Shown piece by piece: positions 1 through 8,106 of a DNA stretch of 64,000 bases. Source of the stretch: Spirochaetales bacterium Spiro_12 (GTDB taxonomy: Bacteria; Spirochaetota; Spirochaetia; Treponematales; Rectinemataceae); the NCBI GenBank assembly GCA_001603165.1, contig LVBN01000048.1, positions 29,480-93,479 on the forward strand. The letters run 5' to 3'. The notes beneath the pieces were generated by a model that was not told the DNA's origin, ran no database searches, and saw only the letters and a program-made list of their open reading frames with translations. The position numbers and the translations under genes are program-made. Within the stretch, counting starts at the first letter, position 1, and the number at the start of each line of letters is the position of its first letter.

Positions 1-1
1 T

Positions 2-1276
2 GGGGTCACTTCGTACCTCCCCGACCCCACGGAAGTGCGCAATTTCGCCCTCAACCTGGACGACGAGGAAAAACAGGTGGAACTCCTTCCCGATCCCGCC
101 GCCAAGCCCGTAGCCCTGGGCTTCAAACTGGAGGACGGGCAGTACGGCCAGCTCACCTATGTGCGCGTGTACCAGGGCGAATTGAGAAAAGGCGACGAGC
201 TTTTGAATACCCGCTCGCGCAAGCGTTTTAAAGTGGGCCGGCTGGTACGCATGCATTCCGACTCCATGGAAGACATCTCCGAAGGATACTGCGGGGATAT
301 CGTAGCCCTCTTCGGCATCGAATGCGCCTCCGGCGACACCTTTTGCCATCCGGACCTCAACTACGCCATGACGAGCATGTTCATTCCCGAGCCGGTCATC
401 TCCCTGGCCATCGAGCCCAAGGACAAAAAATCCTCGGACCAGATGGGCAAGGCTCTAAACCGCTTTACCAAGGAAGATCCCACCTTCCAGACCTACGTGG
501 ACCCCGAGTCCAACCAGACGATCATCAAAGGCATGGGCGAACTCCACCTTGAAGTGTACATCGAGCGAATGCGCCGAGAGTACAAGTGCGAGGTCGAGGT
601 GGGCAGGCCCCAGGTCGCCTATAGGGAAGCCATCACCCAGCGGGCCGAGTTCAACTATACCCACAAGAAGCAAACCGGCGGTTCGGGTCAGTACGGCCGC
701 GTGGCGGGCTATATGGAACCCCTGGAGACCGAAAACTACGAGTTCGTCGATATGGTCAAGGGCGGCGCCATACCTATCGAGTATATTCCCTCCTGCGACA
801 AGGGCTTCAAGGCTGCCTTGCAAAAGGGTAGCCTGATCGGCTTCCCCATCGTGAACGTGCGCTGCGTGGTCAACGACGGGCAGAGCCACCCCGTGGACTC
901 CTCGGATATCGCCTTCCAACTGGCCGCCATCGGCGCTTTCAGGGAGGCCTACGACAAGGCCAAGCCTGCCATCCTCGAACCAATCATGAAGGTTTCGGTG
1001 GAAGGTCCCAACGAATTTCAAGGGAACATCTTCGCTTCGCTGAATCAGCGCCGCGGTATCATCACCTCCAGCACCGAGGACGGCACCTTCTGCCGGGTAG
1101 AGGCCGAGGTTCCCCTGGCCGAGATGTTCGGCTATTCCACGGTCATACGCTCGCTGACCCAGGGCAAGGCGGAGTTCACCATGGAGTTCGAGAAATACGG
1201 CAAAGTGCCGACCTCGATCTCGGACCAGCTCAAGAAAGAGTATCTGGAAAAGCGCAGGAAGGAAGCGCAGCGCTGA
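2..1276 (+). CDS. fusA: Elongation factor G family protein, C-terminal part (5' end outside window)
   Basis: Translational GTPase of the EF-G family, which drives ribosomal translocation. The reading frame is open to the window edge. The residues before the internal GTG at 35 ([12 protein letters not shown]) match the end of the GTPase domain, so the gene is truncated by the window and 35 is not its start. Visible parts are domain II (about residues 40-120), domain III, and domain IV with [13 protein letters not shown]. Domain V carries RRGIITSS and AEMFGYST. The G domain with its nucleotide motifs lies outside. The long Lys/Arg-rich tail after FEKYGKVP resembles the mitochondrial-like EF-G proteins found in spirochaetes and planctomycetes. 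That subtype, and so whether this is the main translocase or a second paralogue, is an inference. No terminator follows before the next promoter. Confidence 0.9.
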   Translation, partial: GVTSYLPDPTEVRNFALNLDDEEKQVELLPDPAAKPVALGFKLEDGQYGQLTYVRVYQGELRKGDELLNTRSRKRFKVGRLVRMHSDSMEDISEGYCGDIVALFGIECASGDTFCHPDLNYAMTSMFIPEPVISLAIEPKDKKSSDQMGKALNRFTKEDPTFQTYVDPESNQTIIKGMGELHLEVYIERMRREYKCEVEVGRPQVAYREAITQRAEFNYTHKKQTGGSGQYGRVAGYMEPLETENYEFVDMVKGGAIPIEYIPSCDKGFKAALQKGSLIGFPIVNVRCVVNDGQSHPVDSSDIAFQLAAIGAFREAYDKAKPAILEPIMKVSVEGPNEFQGNIFASLNQRRGIITSSTEDGTFCRVEAEVPLAEMFGYSTVIRSLTQGKAEFTMEFEKYGKVPTSISDQLKKEYLEKRRKEAQR

Positions 1277-1319
1277 AGATGAGCCAATTTCAAAAGTCCG
1301 TTGAATTTTGATAAATACT

Positions 1320-1348
1320 TTGCCCGTCCGCGATTATGCGGGTATACT
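1320..1348 (+). promoter_or_regulatory. Sigma70-like promoter of the P-loop ATPase gene
   Basis: TTGCCC at 1320-1325 and TATACT at 1343-1348 are separated by 17 bp. The strong ribosome site GGGAGGAGGG follows just before the ATG at 1364. This makes the ATPase gene independent of the EF-G gene upstream. Confidence 0.6.
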
Positions 1349-1363
1349 TAGGGAGGAGGGCCC

Positions 1364-2068
1364 ATGCTGAAAGACGAATTCATATCCAAGAGTCCGGTGC
1401 GCGCGCTGGAAAAATCCATAAAAGGCGGTTTGGGGAAAGGCAATTTCGGTGTCATAGCCTCGCGCAAGGGCATCGGCAAGACTTCGGTGCTGGTGCAGAT
1501 GGCCCTGGACAGGCTGATCCAAGGCGAAAAGGTGATCCATGTTTCCTTCAACGCCCATACGAGCTATATCATTTCCTGGTACGAAAACATCTTCGACGAA
1601 ATAGCCCGGCGCAGGAAACTGGAAGATCTGGGGGAGCTCAGGGACCAGTTGGTCCGCAACAGGGTGATCATGAACTTCACCCAGGAGGGGGTGAGCGTCG
1701 AACAGATAACCCGTTCCCTGAAGGCCATGATCGTGGAAGGCGGTTTCGACGCCAAGACGGTAATCGTGGACGGCTTCGACTTCTCCCGGGGCACCGTGGA
1801 GCGTTTTCAGAAGGTCAGGGCGTTTTTGGCCGAGATGGGGCTGGAAGCATGGTACTCCTGCACCCTTTCGGGCGAAGAACCCCTCTGTGACAAAAACAAC
1901 GTACCCATATTGCTGCGGGAACTTTTGCCCCTGATCTCGGTGCTCATCGTCATGGAACCGGCCAGGGATTATATCCACTTCAAGGTGGTCAAGGATCACG
2001 AAACCCTCAATCCGCGGGACCTCAATCTCAAGCTTGATACCAAGTCTCTGCTGATAGCCGAGAACTGA
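1364..2068 (+). CDS. Small RecA/DnaB-like P-loop ATPase of unknown role
   Basis: A 234-residue cytoplasmic protein with a RecA/KaiC/DnaB-type ATPase core. A Walker A motif (ASRKGIGKTS) lies at about residues 32-41 and a Walker B-like hydrophobic strand ending in Asp (TVIVDGFDF) at about 128-136. The fold resembles the ATPase domain of replicative helicases, but no primase-binding N-domain or DNA-binding loop is recognisable and the protein is about half helicase length. The start has an excellent Shine-Dalgarno sequence (GGGAGGAGGG) and its own promoter. A terminator follows at 2115, so it is monocistronic. I do not know its function. A stand-alone regulatory or recombination ATPase is possible but not shown. 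Confidence 0.75.
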   Translation: MLKDEFISKSPVRALEKSIKGGLGKGNFGVIASRKGIGKTSVLVQMALDRLIQGEKVIHVSFNAHTSYIISWYENIFDEIARRRKLEDLGELRDQLVRNRVIMNFTQEGVSVEQITRSLKAMIVEGGFDAKTVIVDGFDFSRGTVERFQKVRAFLAEMGLEAWYSCTLSGEEPLCDKNNVPILLRELLPLISVLIVMEPARDYIHFKVVKDHETLNPRDLNLKLDTKSLLIAEN

Positions 2069-2114
2069 TAAAAACAGCGGGTGAAAGACCTGCACGAATT
2101 CCGAAATGCCGGCA

Positions 2115-2148
2115 AGCCGCCCGGGGTATGTACCCGCGGGCGGCTTTT
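2115..2148 (+). terminator. Rho-independent terminator of the ATPase gene
   Basis: The stem AGCCGCCCG / CGGGCGGCT (2115-2123 with 2137-2145) is followed by TTTT. It lies between two convergent genes. The minus-strand copy lacks a T run, so it serves the plus strand best. Confidence 0.8.
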
Positions 2149-2168
2149 CACATAAATGGGACCGCTTA

Positions 2169-2960
2169 TTATTTAGCGGGCGTGAACTGAAAGGAATCGA
2201 TGGTGACCGAGAGAGCGCCGCGGCCTAAAGGGGGCCGATCGCCATTGGCCAGGTAGAGGTTCATGTGGACATTCGGGCTGGGCCGGGGCACCGCCGGGGC
2301 GTCGGCGAAGCTCCAGGCGGCAATGATATCCGGGGAGCCCCCTTTAGGCCGCGGCCCGTAGCCCAGCCAGGAGGAAAAGTCCACCCTGCCCTCGATCCAG
2401 ACAAAAGAATAACTGGCGGGTCCCTTTATCCGGGACAGGTCGAAGCTGAACAAATGCCCCGGGTCCTGGTACGGTTGAATGACATACTGGCCCAGCACCG
2501 GGAGGTTTGGACTTCCCCAGGCCGAGAATTCGATATCGATTTCACGATGATGATAGGCGGAGGCACCCGAATACGTAAAAAGCCCGAGGACGAGATTCGG
2601 ATCCAATTCCCCCGGTGCTGTCCGCAGCCTGAAGATATACTCGCCGTAGCCGGTCCGCTGTTGCAGAGTGACCTCTCCCGCATGCCAGATCCCATCTTTT
2701 TGAAAGACCCTCAAGGTCAAGGAGCCGTCCTGGTTGAGCAGGACCCCGAGATCCTTTCCCCCGAAAACATTACCGCCCGGACCTTCGGGCTTCGCCGTCT
2801 GCCTAACTGTCCATTGCCGATCGGAAAATCTCAGGGTCTGCCGGGAAAGAGTCTCCTGGGCGCGGAGTGGAGCGGCGGAGACAAGGGCGATGAGAAAACC
2901 CAATATCGAAACCCCCTGCTTCCAAGAACCTCTCCGGAATACGGAAGATCGCCCTAGCAT
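2169..2960 (-). CDS. Secreted glycoside hydrolase family 16-like protein
   Basis: A 263-residue exported protein with a signal peptide (hydrophobic stretch at about residues 16-31, likely cleavage after PLRA). The concanavalin-like jelly-roll domain carries REIDIEF at about residues 139-145, which matches the GH16 active-site pattern E-x-D-x-x-E with nucleophile and acid/base glutamates. GH16 enzymes cleave beta-1,3 or beta-1,4 glucans and galactans; the substrate here cannot be told. It is the last gene of the methyltransferase-zwf-pgl operon: its ATG overlaps the pgl stop (ATGCTAG), with no ribosome site of its own, which suggests translational coupling. The gene contains a 19-bp perfect inverted repeat (arms 2217-2235 and 2337-2355), unusual inside coding sequence. 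A catalytically weak glucan-binding relative cannot be excluded. Confidence 0.7.
   Translation of the reverse strand: MLGRSSVFRRGSWKQGVSILGFLIALVSAAPLRAQETLSRQTLRFSDRQWTVRQTAKPEGPGGNVFGGKDLGVLLNQDGSLTLRVFQKDGIWHAGEVTLQQRTGYGEYIFRLRTAPGELDPNLVLGLFTYSGASAYHHREIDIEFSAWGSPNLPVLGQYVIQPYQDPGHLFSFDLSRIKGPASYSFVWIEGRVDFSSWLGYGPRPKGGSPDIIAAWSFADAPAVPRPSPNVHMNLYLANGDRPPLGRGALSVTIDSFQFTPAK
2217..2355. repeat. 19-bp perfect inverted repeat inside the GH16-like gene
   Basis: GCCGCGGCCTAAAGGGGGC at 2217-2235 is found as its exact reverse complement at 2337-2355, enclosing 101 bp. The arms encode different peptides, so protein-level repetition does not explain the match. Confidence 0.9.
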
Positions 2961-3667
2961 AACTGGAATATCCTGCTGTCGCCGTTCAATACTTCGCGTA
3001 TGGGCAGCCGAACCGAACCGGCAAGAAGCGCTTCGAGCATCGCGTTTTTTCCCCCGCCTTTTAGAAGAACCAGATGGGTCCGTCCATTCCTGAGAAGCTG
3101 AGCACTCATGGTCATGCGGTTCCTGGGTTCCGAAGGAGCGTCGGTGCTTAAGCAGTGTTCGCCCTCCCTCCCCCTTTCGATGTCGTCGATAGTGAAAAGC
3201 CCGGCTGTGTGGCCATCCTGTCCCATCCCCAGCAACACCAGCTCGAAAACCGGCCTATCGCCCATGGCGCGGCGCAGCTCTTCGGCATAAAGGACGCAGG
3301 CTTTCTCCCTGTCCCCCTCGGGCCAGAGATGTAGTATAGGCCGTTTTTCCCAGCGACAGCCGCCTCCGAGCATGTCCTGGATCATTTTGCCGTTGCGTTC
3401 CGAACTCTCGGCGGGCACTTCCCGTTCATCGCCCACCCAGAAGTGGAGGTCCAGGCCGTTTGAAAGCTCTGAGCAGGCGGAATCTGCGGCCATGGCTTTG
3501 TACAAGGCAATGGGCGTGGATCCTCCCGACAGGGCTATATGAAGGGCGCCGCCCCGCCGCTCACCGTTTTTCCGGTCCGGCGCCTGTTTAAAAAGCCCGC
3601 GAAAAATATCCAGGCCGGCTTCTATCCAACTGGCCTCGTCGGTAAAACGGAACAACGTTAAACTCAT
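2954..3667 (-). CDS. pgl: 6-phosphogluconolactonase
   Basis: A 237-residue cytoplasmic enzyme that hydrolyses 6-phosphoglucono-1,5-lactone to 6-phosphogluconate, the second step of the oxidative pentose phosphate pathway. Family motifs are present: LSGGSTP at about residue 45, FWVGDEREVP at about 76, and LLGMGQDGHTAGLF at about 145. The length is typical of the bacterial DevB/SOL-type lactonase. Its ATG overlaps the zwf stop by four bases (ATGA) and a GGAG lies just upstream within zwf, so the two are translationally coupled. The third pathway enzyme, gnd, is encoded at 53958-55409. Confidence 0.95.
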   Translation of the reverse strand: MSLTLFRFTDEASWIEAGLDIFRGLFKQAPDRKNGERRGGALHIALSGGSTPIALYKAMAADSACSELSNGLDLHFWVGDEREVPAESSERNGKMIQDMLGGGCRWEKRPILHLWPEGDREKACVLYAEELRRAMGDRPVFELVLLGMGQDGHTAGLFTIDDIERGREGEHCLSTDAPSEPRNRMTMSAQLLRNGRTHLVLLKGGGKNAMLEALLAGSVRLPIREVLNGDSRIFQLC

Positions 3668-5244
3668 GAACCGATCTCCGGGATGGGGGAGCCGGCGGGA
3701 TAGAAAAGAAGTCCGCCTTTGGCGGGGGGAGCTCCGGGATCGGCCTTGGCCCAGGCCGCCTCCAGCGTATCCACAATCCGCCAGGCCTGCTGGGACTCGT
3801 CGGCGCGGATGAAGAGGGTCGAGTCGCCAGCCAGGGCGTCGGCGATGAGCCGTTCATAAGCTTCGGGAAGGTATTCGCTCACTTCCTTGAAGGAAAAACG
3901 CAGCTCGTTCGCCTTTATGGCGGACATGCCCGGTATCTTAGCGTTGAAGCGAAGCCAGACCCCTTCGTTCGGCTGGATTTGGATAGTCAGGGTGTTGTTG
4001 ATGAGGCTTTCGCCGCACTGCGCCGTAAAGAGCGCGGCAGGGGGTTTTTTAAAATGTATGACGATCTGGCTGAACTTGGACGCGAAGGCCTTGCCCGTCC
4101 TCAGGCGGATGGGCACGCCGGCGAAACGCCAGTTGTCCAGCTCGAGGGTAAGGGCCACATAGGTTTCGGTGCTGGAATCGGGCTTTACCCTCGTTTCCTC
4201 CCTGTAACCGGGCAGGCTTCGGCCCTCGGCGTCCACGCCTCGAACATATTGGCCGCGCAGCGCCCGGGCCAGGAGGGAGGCGGGGCTGTAGGGGGCGATG
4301 GATTGCAGCACCTTTACCTTTTCGTTATGGATATTCTCCGGGTCGAGGCTCGCCGGAGGTTCCATGGTGGTCAGACACATGAGCTGAATCAGGTGATTCT
4401 GCAGCATGTCCCGGGCGGCGCCGGCGGAATCATAGTAACCTCCCCTGTCGCCGATGCCCACGGTTTCGAACACCGATATGTCGATCGCCTCGATGTGGTG
4501 CCTGTTCCAGATAGGTTCGAAGACCGAGTTGGCAAAGCGGAGATACAGGAGGTTCTGCACCGTCTCCTTGCCCAGATAGTGATCGATACGGTAGATATCC
4601 CGCTCGGCGAAGCTGCGCTGGAGCACGGCGGTGAGTTCCTTGGCGCTCTCGCCGTCCCGACCATAGGGTTTCTCCACCACCAGACGCCGCCATCCCTGCC
4701 TGGGCGCCGATTTTACGCCCGGCGCCGCCCGCTGTCCCCCCCGGTCGCGGCGGGAACCTAGGCCCGCCTCGCCGAGCCTGTCGGAAATCGTGCCGAAGTG
4801 CTCGGGACCCACCGCCAGGTAAAAGAGAATGTTCTTCGGTATGGCATCGATAGCCTTGAAAAAACCATTCTCCCTCCCGGCCAGGACATCGGCCAGCCGT
4901 ACATAACCCCGGGAATCCTCCAAATCGGAACGCAGATAGTAAACTCTGGACGAAAACCGTTTCCACTGCTCCTCATCGAAGGCAGCGGCCCTGGCGAAGG
5001 AGGCGCAACCCTGCCGCAGACCCTCCCGGAATTTTTTATGATCCAGATCCTTGCGGGCGAAGCCCACCATGAGGAGATCCTCGGGAAGTATCCCCCCTAA
5101 AAAGAGGTCGAAGAGCGCCGGGAAAATTTTCCTGTGGGAGAGGTCGCCGGTGGCGCCGAAGACCACGAAGACCGCCGGTTCGGGCTTGAATCCGCCGGAG
5201 TCCAGGCTGCAGACAGGATACTGCTCACTCTTCAACTGCAGCAT
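3664..5244 (-). CDS. zwf: Glucose-6-phosphate 1-dehydrogenase
   Basis: A 526-residue enzyme oxidising glucose 6-phosphate to 6-phosphogluconolactone with NAD(P). The dinucleotide-binding motif FGATGDLSHRK begins near residue 29. The substrate motif RIDHYLGKE and the LQNHLIQL segment carrying the catalytic His are present. The open frame extends to 5385, but ATG 5244 is chosen because AAGGAGGAG sits six bases upstream and the longer version would add 47 residues lying in the upstream methyltransferase gene. The chosen start still overlaps that gene by 20 bp. A basic, low-complexity insertion (about residues 173-195, rich in Arg, Gly and Ala) before the EKPYG motif is longer than in typical homologues. 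Confidence 0.95.
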   Translation of the reverse strand: MLQLKSEQYPVCSLDSGGFKPEPAVFVVFGATGDLSHRKIFPALFDLFLGGILPEDLLMVGFARKDLDHKKFREGLRQGCASFARAAAFDEEQWKRFSSRVYYLRSDLEDSRGYVRLADVLAGRENGFFKAIDAIPKNILFYLAVGPEHFGTISDRLGEAGLGSRRDRGGQRAAPGVKSAPRQGWRRLVVEKPYGRDGESAKELTAVLQRSFAERDIYRIDHYLGKETVQNLLYLRFANSVFEPIWNRHHIEAIDISVFETVGIGDRGGYYDSAGAARDMLQNHLIQLMCLTTMEPPASLDPENIHNEKVKVLQSIAPYSPASLLARALRGQYVRGVDAEGRSLPGYREETRVKPDSSTETYVALTLELDNWRFAGVPIRLRTGKAFASKFSQIVIHFKKPPAALFTAQCGESLINNTLTIQIQPNEGVWLRFNAKIPGMSAIKANELRFSFKEVSEYLPEAYERLIADALAGDSTLFIRADESQQAWRIVDTLEAAWAKADPGAPPAKGGLLFYPAGSPIPEIGS

Positions 5245-6397
5245 TCTTCTCCTCCTTGCCCGGATACCAGTGGAACCACTGCTCCTCGGCCCCGTTGAAC
5301 AGGTGATGGACGGAAGTCGGCTTAAGACCGAAGATTTCCCCGAAATCTTCCCTGTCGGTGATAAAGCCCATATTCCATCCCCCATCCCTGAACCTATCCC
5401 TCATGGGCGCCAGATCGGCGTAAAGCGATAGGGCCTCCTCCTGACTGCCCAGCCTTTTCCCATAGGGAGGATTGGCTAAAAGATGTCCCTTGCCGTCAAA
5501 GGGGCCCAAATCCTGGGCTTTCTCGCAGGAGAATTCAATCCAATCCCGGAGGCCGGCGTCGGCGGCGTTGGCCTTCGCGGTTTCCACGGCTCCCGGATCG
5601 ATATCCGAAGCCCTTATCTCCACCTCCACATCGTTCCGTATCCGCGATTCGAAATCCTCCCGGACGGCATAGACCTGCTTGGGGGACATGGCGGGCATCA
5701 ACTCAAAGGCAAAGCGTCTGGTAAGTCCCGGAGCGAAATCCAGGGCGTAGAGCGCGGCCTCTATGGCGATGCTGCCGGATCCGCAGAAGGGATCCAGAAG
5801 GGCGAATTTCCTGTTCCAGCCGGAAAAGAAGAGAAGCGAGGCGGCGATAGTCTCCTTGAGGGGAGCTTGAACGGTCCTTTTCCTATACCCTCGCTTATGC
5901 AAAGGCTCCCCGGATGTGTCGATGCCCACCGAACACTCGTCCCTGTCCAGATAGATCCTCACGCCTACGGAATTTCCCGTTTCGGGCATGGTGCGCATAT
6001 CGAAGCTATCCATGAGCCGGGAATAAGCCGCTTTTTGGCCCATGGCCTGGAGGCTGGCCTGGGAAGCCAGCCTGGAATCCTTGCTGCGCACCCGTTCGAT
6101 GTGAATCTTGGAATCCTTGTAGCAGCAAAGCTCCCAGGGCAGGGAGGCGATGCCTTCGAAATACGCGTCGAAGTCCGGGGCGGGGAAGCGCCCAAGCTCC
6201 AGGAGCACCCGTTCGGCGGTTCGAAGCCCAATATTCGCCCTGGCAAGGTCCGTGGCCAATCTGTCGCTTTCCAGCGCGAAACCTATCCTGCCCGGCCTGC
6301 GATCCTGCGGTTTCAAGCCCAGCTTGACCAGCTCCTGGGCGGTGATTTTCTCCAGTCCGACGGCGCAAAGGGCGATGCCCTTGAATGCTGTTCCCAT
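5225..6397 (-). CDS. THUMP-domain class I RNA methyltransferase (RlmL N-terminal/YpsC type)
   Basis: A 390-residue SAM-dependent enzyme expected to make N2-methylguanine in 23S rRNA or a related RNA. The N-terminal THUMP-like RNA-binding region (about residues 1-160) precedes a Rossmann methyltransferase. Methyltransferase motifs are DPFCGSGSIAIEAAL (SAM binding) and the NPPYGKRL catalytic motif. The open frame runs back to 6523, but ATG 6397 gives the family's usual N-terminus (KGIALCAVGLEKITAQEL). That ATG has no Shine-Dalgarno sequence; CATACT lies 7 nt upstream with TTGTGC 17 bp further, so the message is probably leaderless. First gene of the methyltransferase-zwf-pgl-GH16 operon, divergent from azlC. 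The exact target base is not resolved. Confidence 0.85.
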   Translation of the reverse strand: MGTAFKGIALCAVGLEKITAQELVKLGLKPQDRRPGRIGFALESDRLATDLARANIGLRTAERVLLELGRFPAPDFDAYFEGIASLPWELCCYKDSKIHIERVRSKDSRLASQASLQAMGQKAAYSRLMDSFDMRTMPETGNSVGVRIYLDRDECSVGIDTSGEPLHKRGYRKRTVQAPLKETIAASLLFFSGWNRKFALLDPFCGSGSIAIEAALYALDFAPGLTRRFAFELMPAMSPKQVYAVREDFESRIRNDVEVEIRASDIDPGAVETAKANAADAGLRDWIEFSCEKAQDLGPFDGKGHLLANPPYGKRLGSQEEALSLYADLAPMRDRFRDGGWNMGFITDREDFGEIFGLKPTSVHHLFNGAEEQWFHWYPGKEEKNAAVEE

Positions 6398-6404
6398 AGC
6401 CTGC

Positions 6405-6433
6405 AGTATGGACAAGAAGAGGGTCTTGCACAA
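6405..6433 (-). promoter_or_regulatory. Promoter of the methyltransferase-zwf operon
   Basis: On the minus strand TTGTGC (6433-6428), a 17-bp spacer and CATACT (6410-6405) end 7 nt before the ATG at 6397. The predicted transcript would start at or next to the start codon. Confidence 0.5.
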
Positions 6434-6465
6434 GGCTGGCCCCTGCTCCGCCAGGGGGCGCCAGA

Positions 6466-6495
6466 TTGACCCAAGGCCCTCGAAGGCCCTATTGT
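6466..6495 (+). promoter_or_regulatory. Promoter of azlCD
   Basis: TTGACC at 6466-6471 and TATTGT at 6490-6495 are separated by 18 bp and end 6 nt before the ATG at 6502. No ribosome site lies between, so a leaderless transcript is predicted. It diverges from the methyltransferase promoter in the same 104-bp gap. Confidence 0.5.
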
Positions 6496-6501
6496 TGCCC
6501 C

Positions 6502-7215
6502 ATGACGAAGAGCGCAACCGCACCTGCCCTGCCCAAGGCCTTCAAGGCCAGCGTTCCCGTGCTCCTGGGATACCTGACCATAGGCTTCGGCTTCGGCCTT
6601 CTGGCGGTGAATAAGGGCTATCCAGTCTGGCTGGCGCTTTTCATGAGCATCTTCGTGTTCGCCGGAGCGGCGCAGTATATCGGCATCAGCCTATTCGCCG
6701 CCGGAGCCTCGCTGCCTGAGATCGTTCTCGTGACCCTGGTGGCCAATATTCGACACGCCGCCTACGGGCTCTCTCTCATAGGGAGCTTCGGGGCTCATCC
6801 CAGGATAAAGCCCTATCTTATCTTTGCCCTGACCGACGAGACCTACGCGCTTTTAAGTTCGTCCAAGCCCGAGGAGCGGGCCGACGGCGGCTTCCTGTTG
6901 GCGGTATCGGCGTTGAACCAGCTGTACTGGGTCGCTGGCACGGCCCTGGGCGCCCTTGCGGGCTCTCTGATACCCGGCAGGGTCCAGGGACTGGATTTCG
7001 CCCTGAATGCTCTCTTTATCGTGCTGGCCCTGGAGCAGGCCATGAGGCTGAAAAAAGGCCTTCCCTTCGTCATAGCCGGCATTTCCATCTTCCTGGCCTA
7101 TAGGTTTATGAAAGGCAGCGGAGCCATAGCCCTGGGCCTGCTCATAGCTACCGCAGGCCTGGCCCTTTACGACAGCGTGAGAAAAAAGCGCATAAAAGGG
7201 GACGGCAATGCTTAG
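6502..7215 (+). CDS. azlC: AzlC family branched-chain amino acid exporter, large subunit
   Basis: A 237-residue polytopic inner-membrane protein. AzlC with the small subunit AzlD (BrnF/BrnE in other bacteria) exports branched-chain amino acids. Hallmarks are the N-terminal ASVPVLLGYLTIGFGFGLL segment, ANIRHAAYGLSL at about residue 85, and about seven hydrophobic helices. The frame can be extended to TTG 6466, but that codon lies in the -35 box and ATG 6502 fits the family N-terminus. The gene overlaps azlD by 8 bp. Substrate is inferred from the family. Confidence 0.9.
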   Translation: MTKSATAPALPKAFKASVPVLLGYLTIGFGFGLLAVNKGYPVWLALFMSIFVFAGAAQYIGISLFAAGASLPEIVLVTLVANIRHAAYGLSLIGSFGAHPRIKPYLIFALTDETYALLSSSKPEERADGGFLLAVSALNQLYWVAGTALGALAGSLIPGRVQGLDFALNALFIVLALEQAMRLKKGLPFVIAGISIFLAYRFMKGSGAIALGLLIATAGLALYDSVRKKRIKGDGNA

Positions 7216-7525
7216 CGTATCCCGGGCTTTTACAGCGTCGCTGGCCATGGCGGCGGTGATTCTTTTTTGCAGAGCTCTGCCCTTTTTATTCTTTTCGGGG
7301 AAAAAGGCCCCTCGGTTTCTATCCTTCGTGGAAATCTATATGCCCGCCCTGGCCATGACAGTCCTTGCCCTCTCTCCTTACGCGTCGCTGGAGTGGAGCA
7401 AGGCGCCTCACGGGTTCCCGGAAGTCCTGGCCGGGCTTCTCGTGGTTGGGCTTCACCTGTGGAAACGCAATCCCCTCTTAAGCATCCTGGGCGGCACGGT
7501 CTTGTACATGATCCTTGCTTATTGA
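7208..7525 (+). CDS. azlD: AzlD family branched-chain amino acid exporter, small subunit
   Basis: A 105-residue membrane protein with three to four hydrophobic helices. It carries the AzlD features RALPFLFF near residue 25 and YMPALAMTVLAL near residue 49. It overlaps azlC by 8 bp, typical of this two-subunit exporter. Its stop codon lies inside the -35 box of the following tRNA promoter. Confidence 0.9.
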   Translation: MLSVSRAFTASLAMAAVILFCRALPFLFFSGKKAPRFLSFVEIYMPALAMTVLALSPYASLEWSKAPHGFPEVLAGLLVVGLHLWKRNPLLSILGGTVLYMILAY

Positions 7526-7551
7526 CACTCCCGCGGGCTTCGGGGTAGTAT
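7522..7551 (+). promoter_or_regulatory. Promoter of tRNA-Ala
   Basis: TTGACA at 7522-7527 overlaps the azlD stop codon. TAGTAT at 7546-7551 follows after 18 bp, placing the start about 6 nt before the tRNA. Confidence 0.6.
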
Positions 7552-7563
7552 CCCCTCGCTTTC

Positions 7564-7636
<73 letters not shown>

Positions 7637-7641
7637 CGAAT

Positions 7642-7673
7642 AAAAAGACCGCCTTAAAAAGGCGGTCTTTTTA
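7642..7673 (+). terminator. Terminator after tRNA-Ala
   Basis: AAGACCGCCTT pairs with AAGGCGGTCTT around a short A loop, followed by TTTTT. It lies between tRNA-Ala and the convergent GNAT gene and is nearly symmetric, so it may act on both strands. Confidence 0.9.
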
Positions 7674-7689
7674 TTGTCCCAGGGAAGTT

Positions 7690-7962
7690 CTAAGCGAGAA
7701 TATCTTCGTACTCAGCCTTTTTTTGGAGATAGGCCCGGGCATAAGAACAAAGGGGTAAAATTTTCGCTCCCTCTTCCTTGGCCAGCCCCACCACCGCCTC
7801 CACCAGGCGACCTCCTATGCCCCGGCCTTTCAGGGTCTCGGAAACCCTCGTATGCTCGATCACGATGACCGGCCCTTCTTTTCGCGAGAATTTGATCAGT
7901 GCCAGGGGCTTATCATCCTCACCCAGATAGAATAGGCCTTCTTTCTGTTTCAAATCGTCCAT
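7690..7962 (-). CDS. Small GNAT-fold N-acetyltransferase (YjdJ/NATD1 type)
   Basis: A 90-residue minimal GNAT domain. It has the acetyl-CoA-binding loop GRGIGGRLVEAVVGLA at about residues 46-61 and the C-terminal PLCSYARAYL typical of the short YjdJ/NATD1-like subfamily. Members are presumed to acetylate small molecules or proteins, and their substrates are mostly unknown. The start has a good ribosome site (AGGGAGA, 5 nt). The gene stands alone between the tRNA-Ala terminator and the end of the pst-pho operon. Confidence 0.85.
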   Translation of the reverse strand: MDDLKQKEGLFYLGEDDKPLALIKFSRKEGPVIVIEHTRVSETLKGRGIGGRLVEAVVGLAKEEGAKILPLCSYARAYLQKKAEYEDILA

Positions 7963-8106
7963 CTTCTCTCCCTGAATGCTGAATGAAGTCTTTACACCGA
8001 TGAATATACGCAGAAACCCGAAACGACGACCACTTCGATTTAGGCCTTAAGCGGACTTCGGCTTATATTTCATCAGCGCCTGTCCTCCGCCTTCCGCTCC
8101 GCCAGG

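Noticed and set aside
1282..1296. The 15-mer shared with 53856-53870 as a significant repeat by itself
   Set aside because: One or two exact 15-mer matches are expected by chance in 64 kb; only its position near stop codons keeps it of slight interest.
5483..6469. A 328-codon plus-strand open frame over the RNA methyltransferase
   Set aside because: It is antisense to clear methyltransferase motifs and lacks a ribosome site or family similarity.
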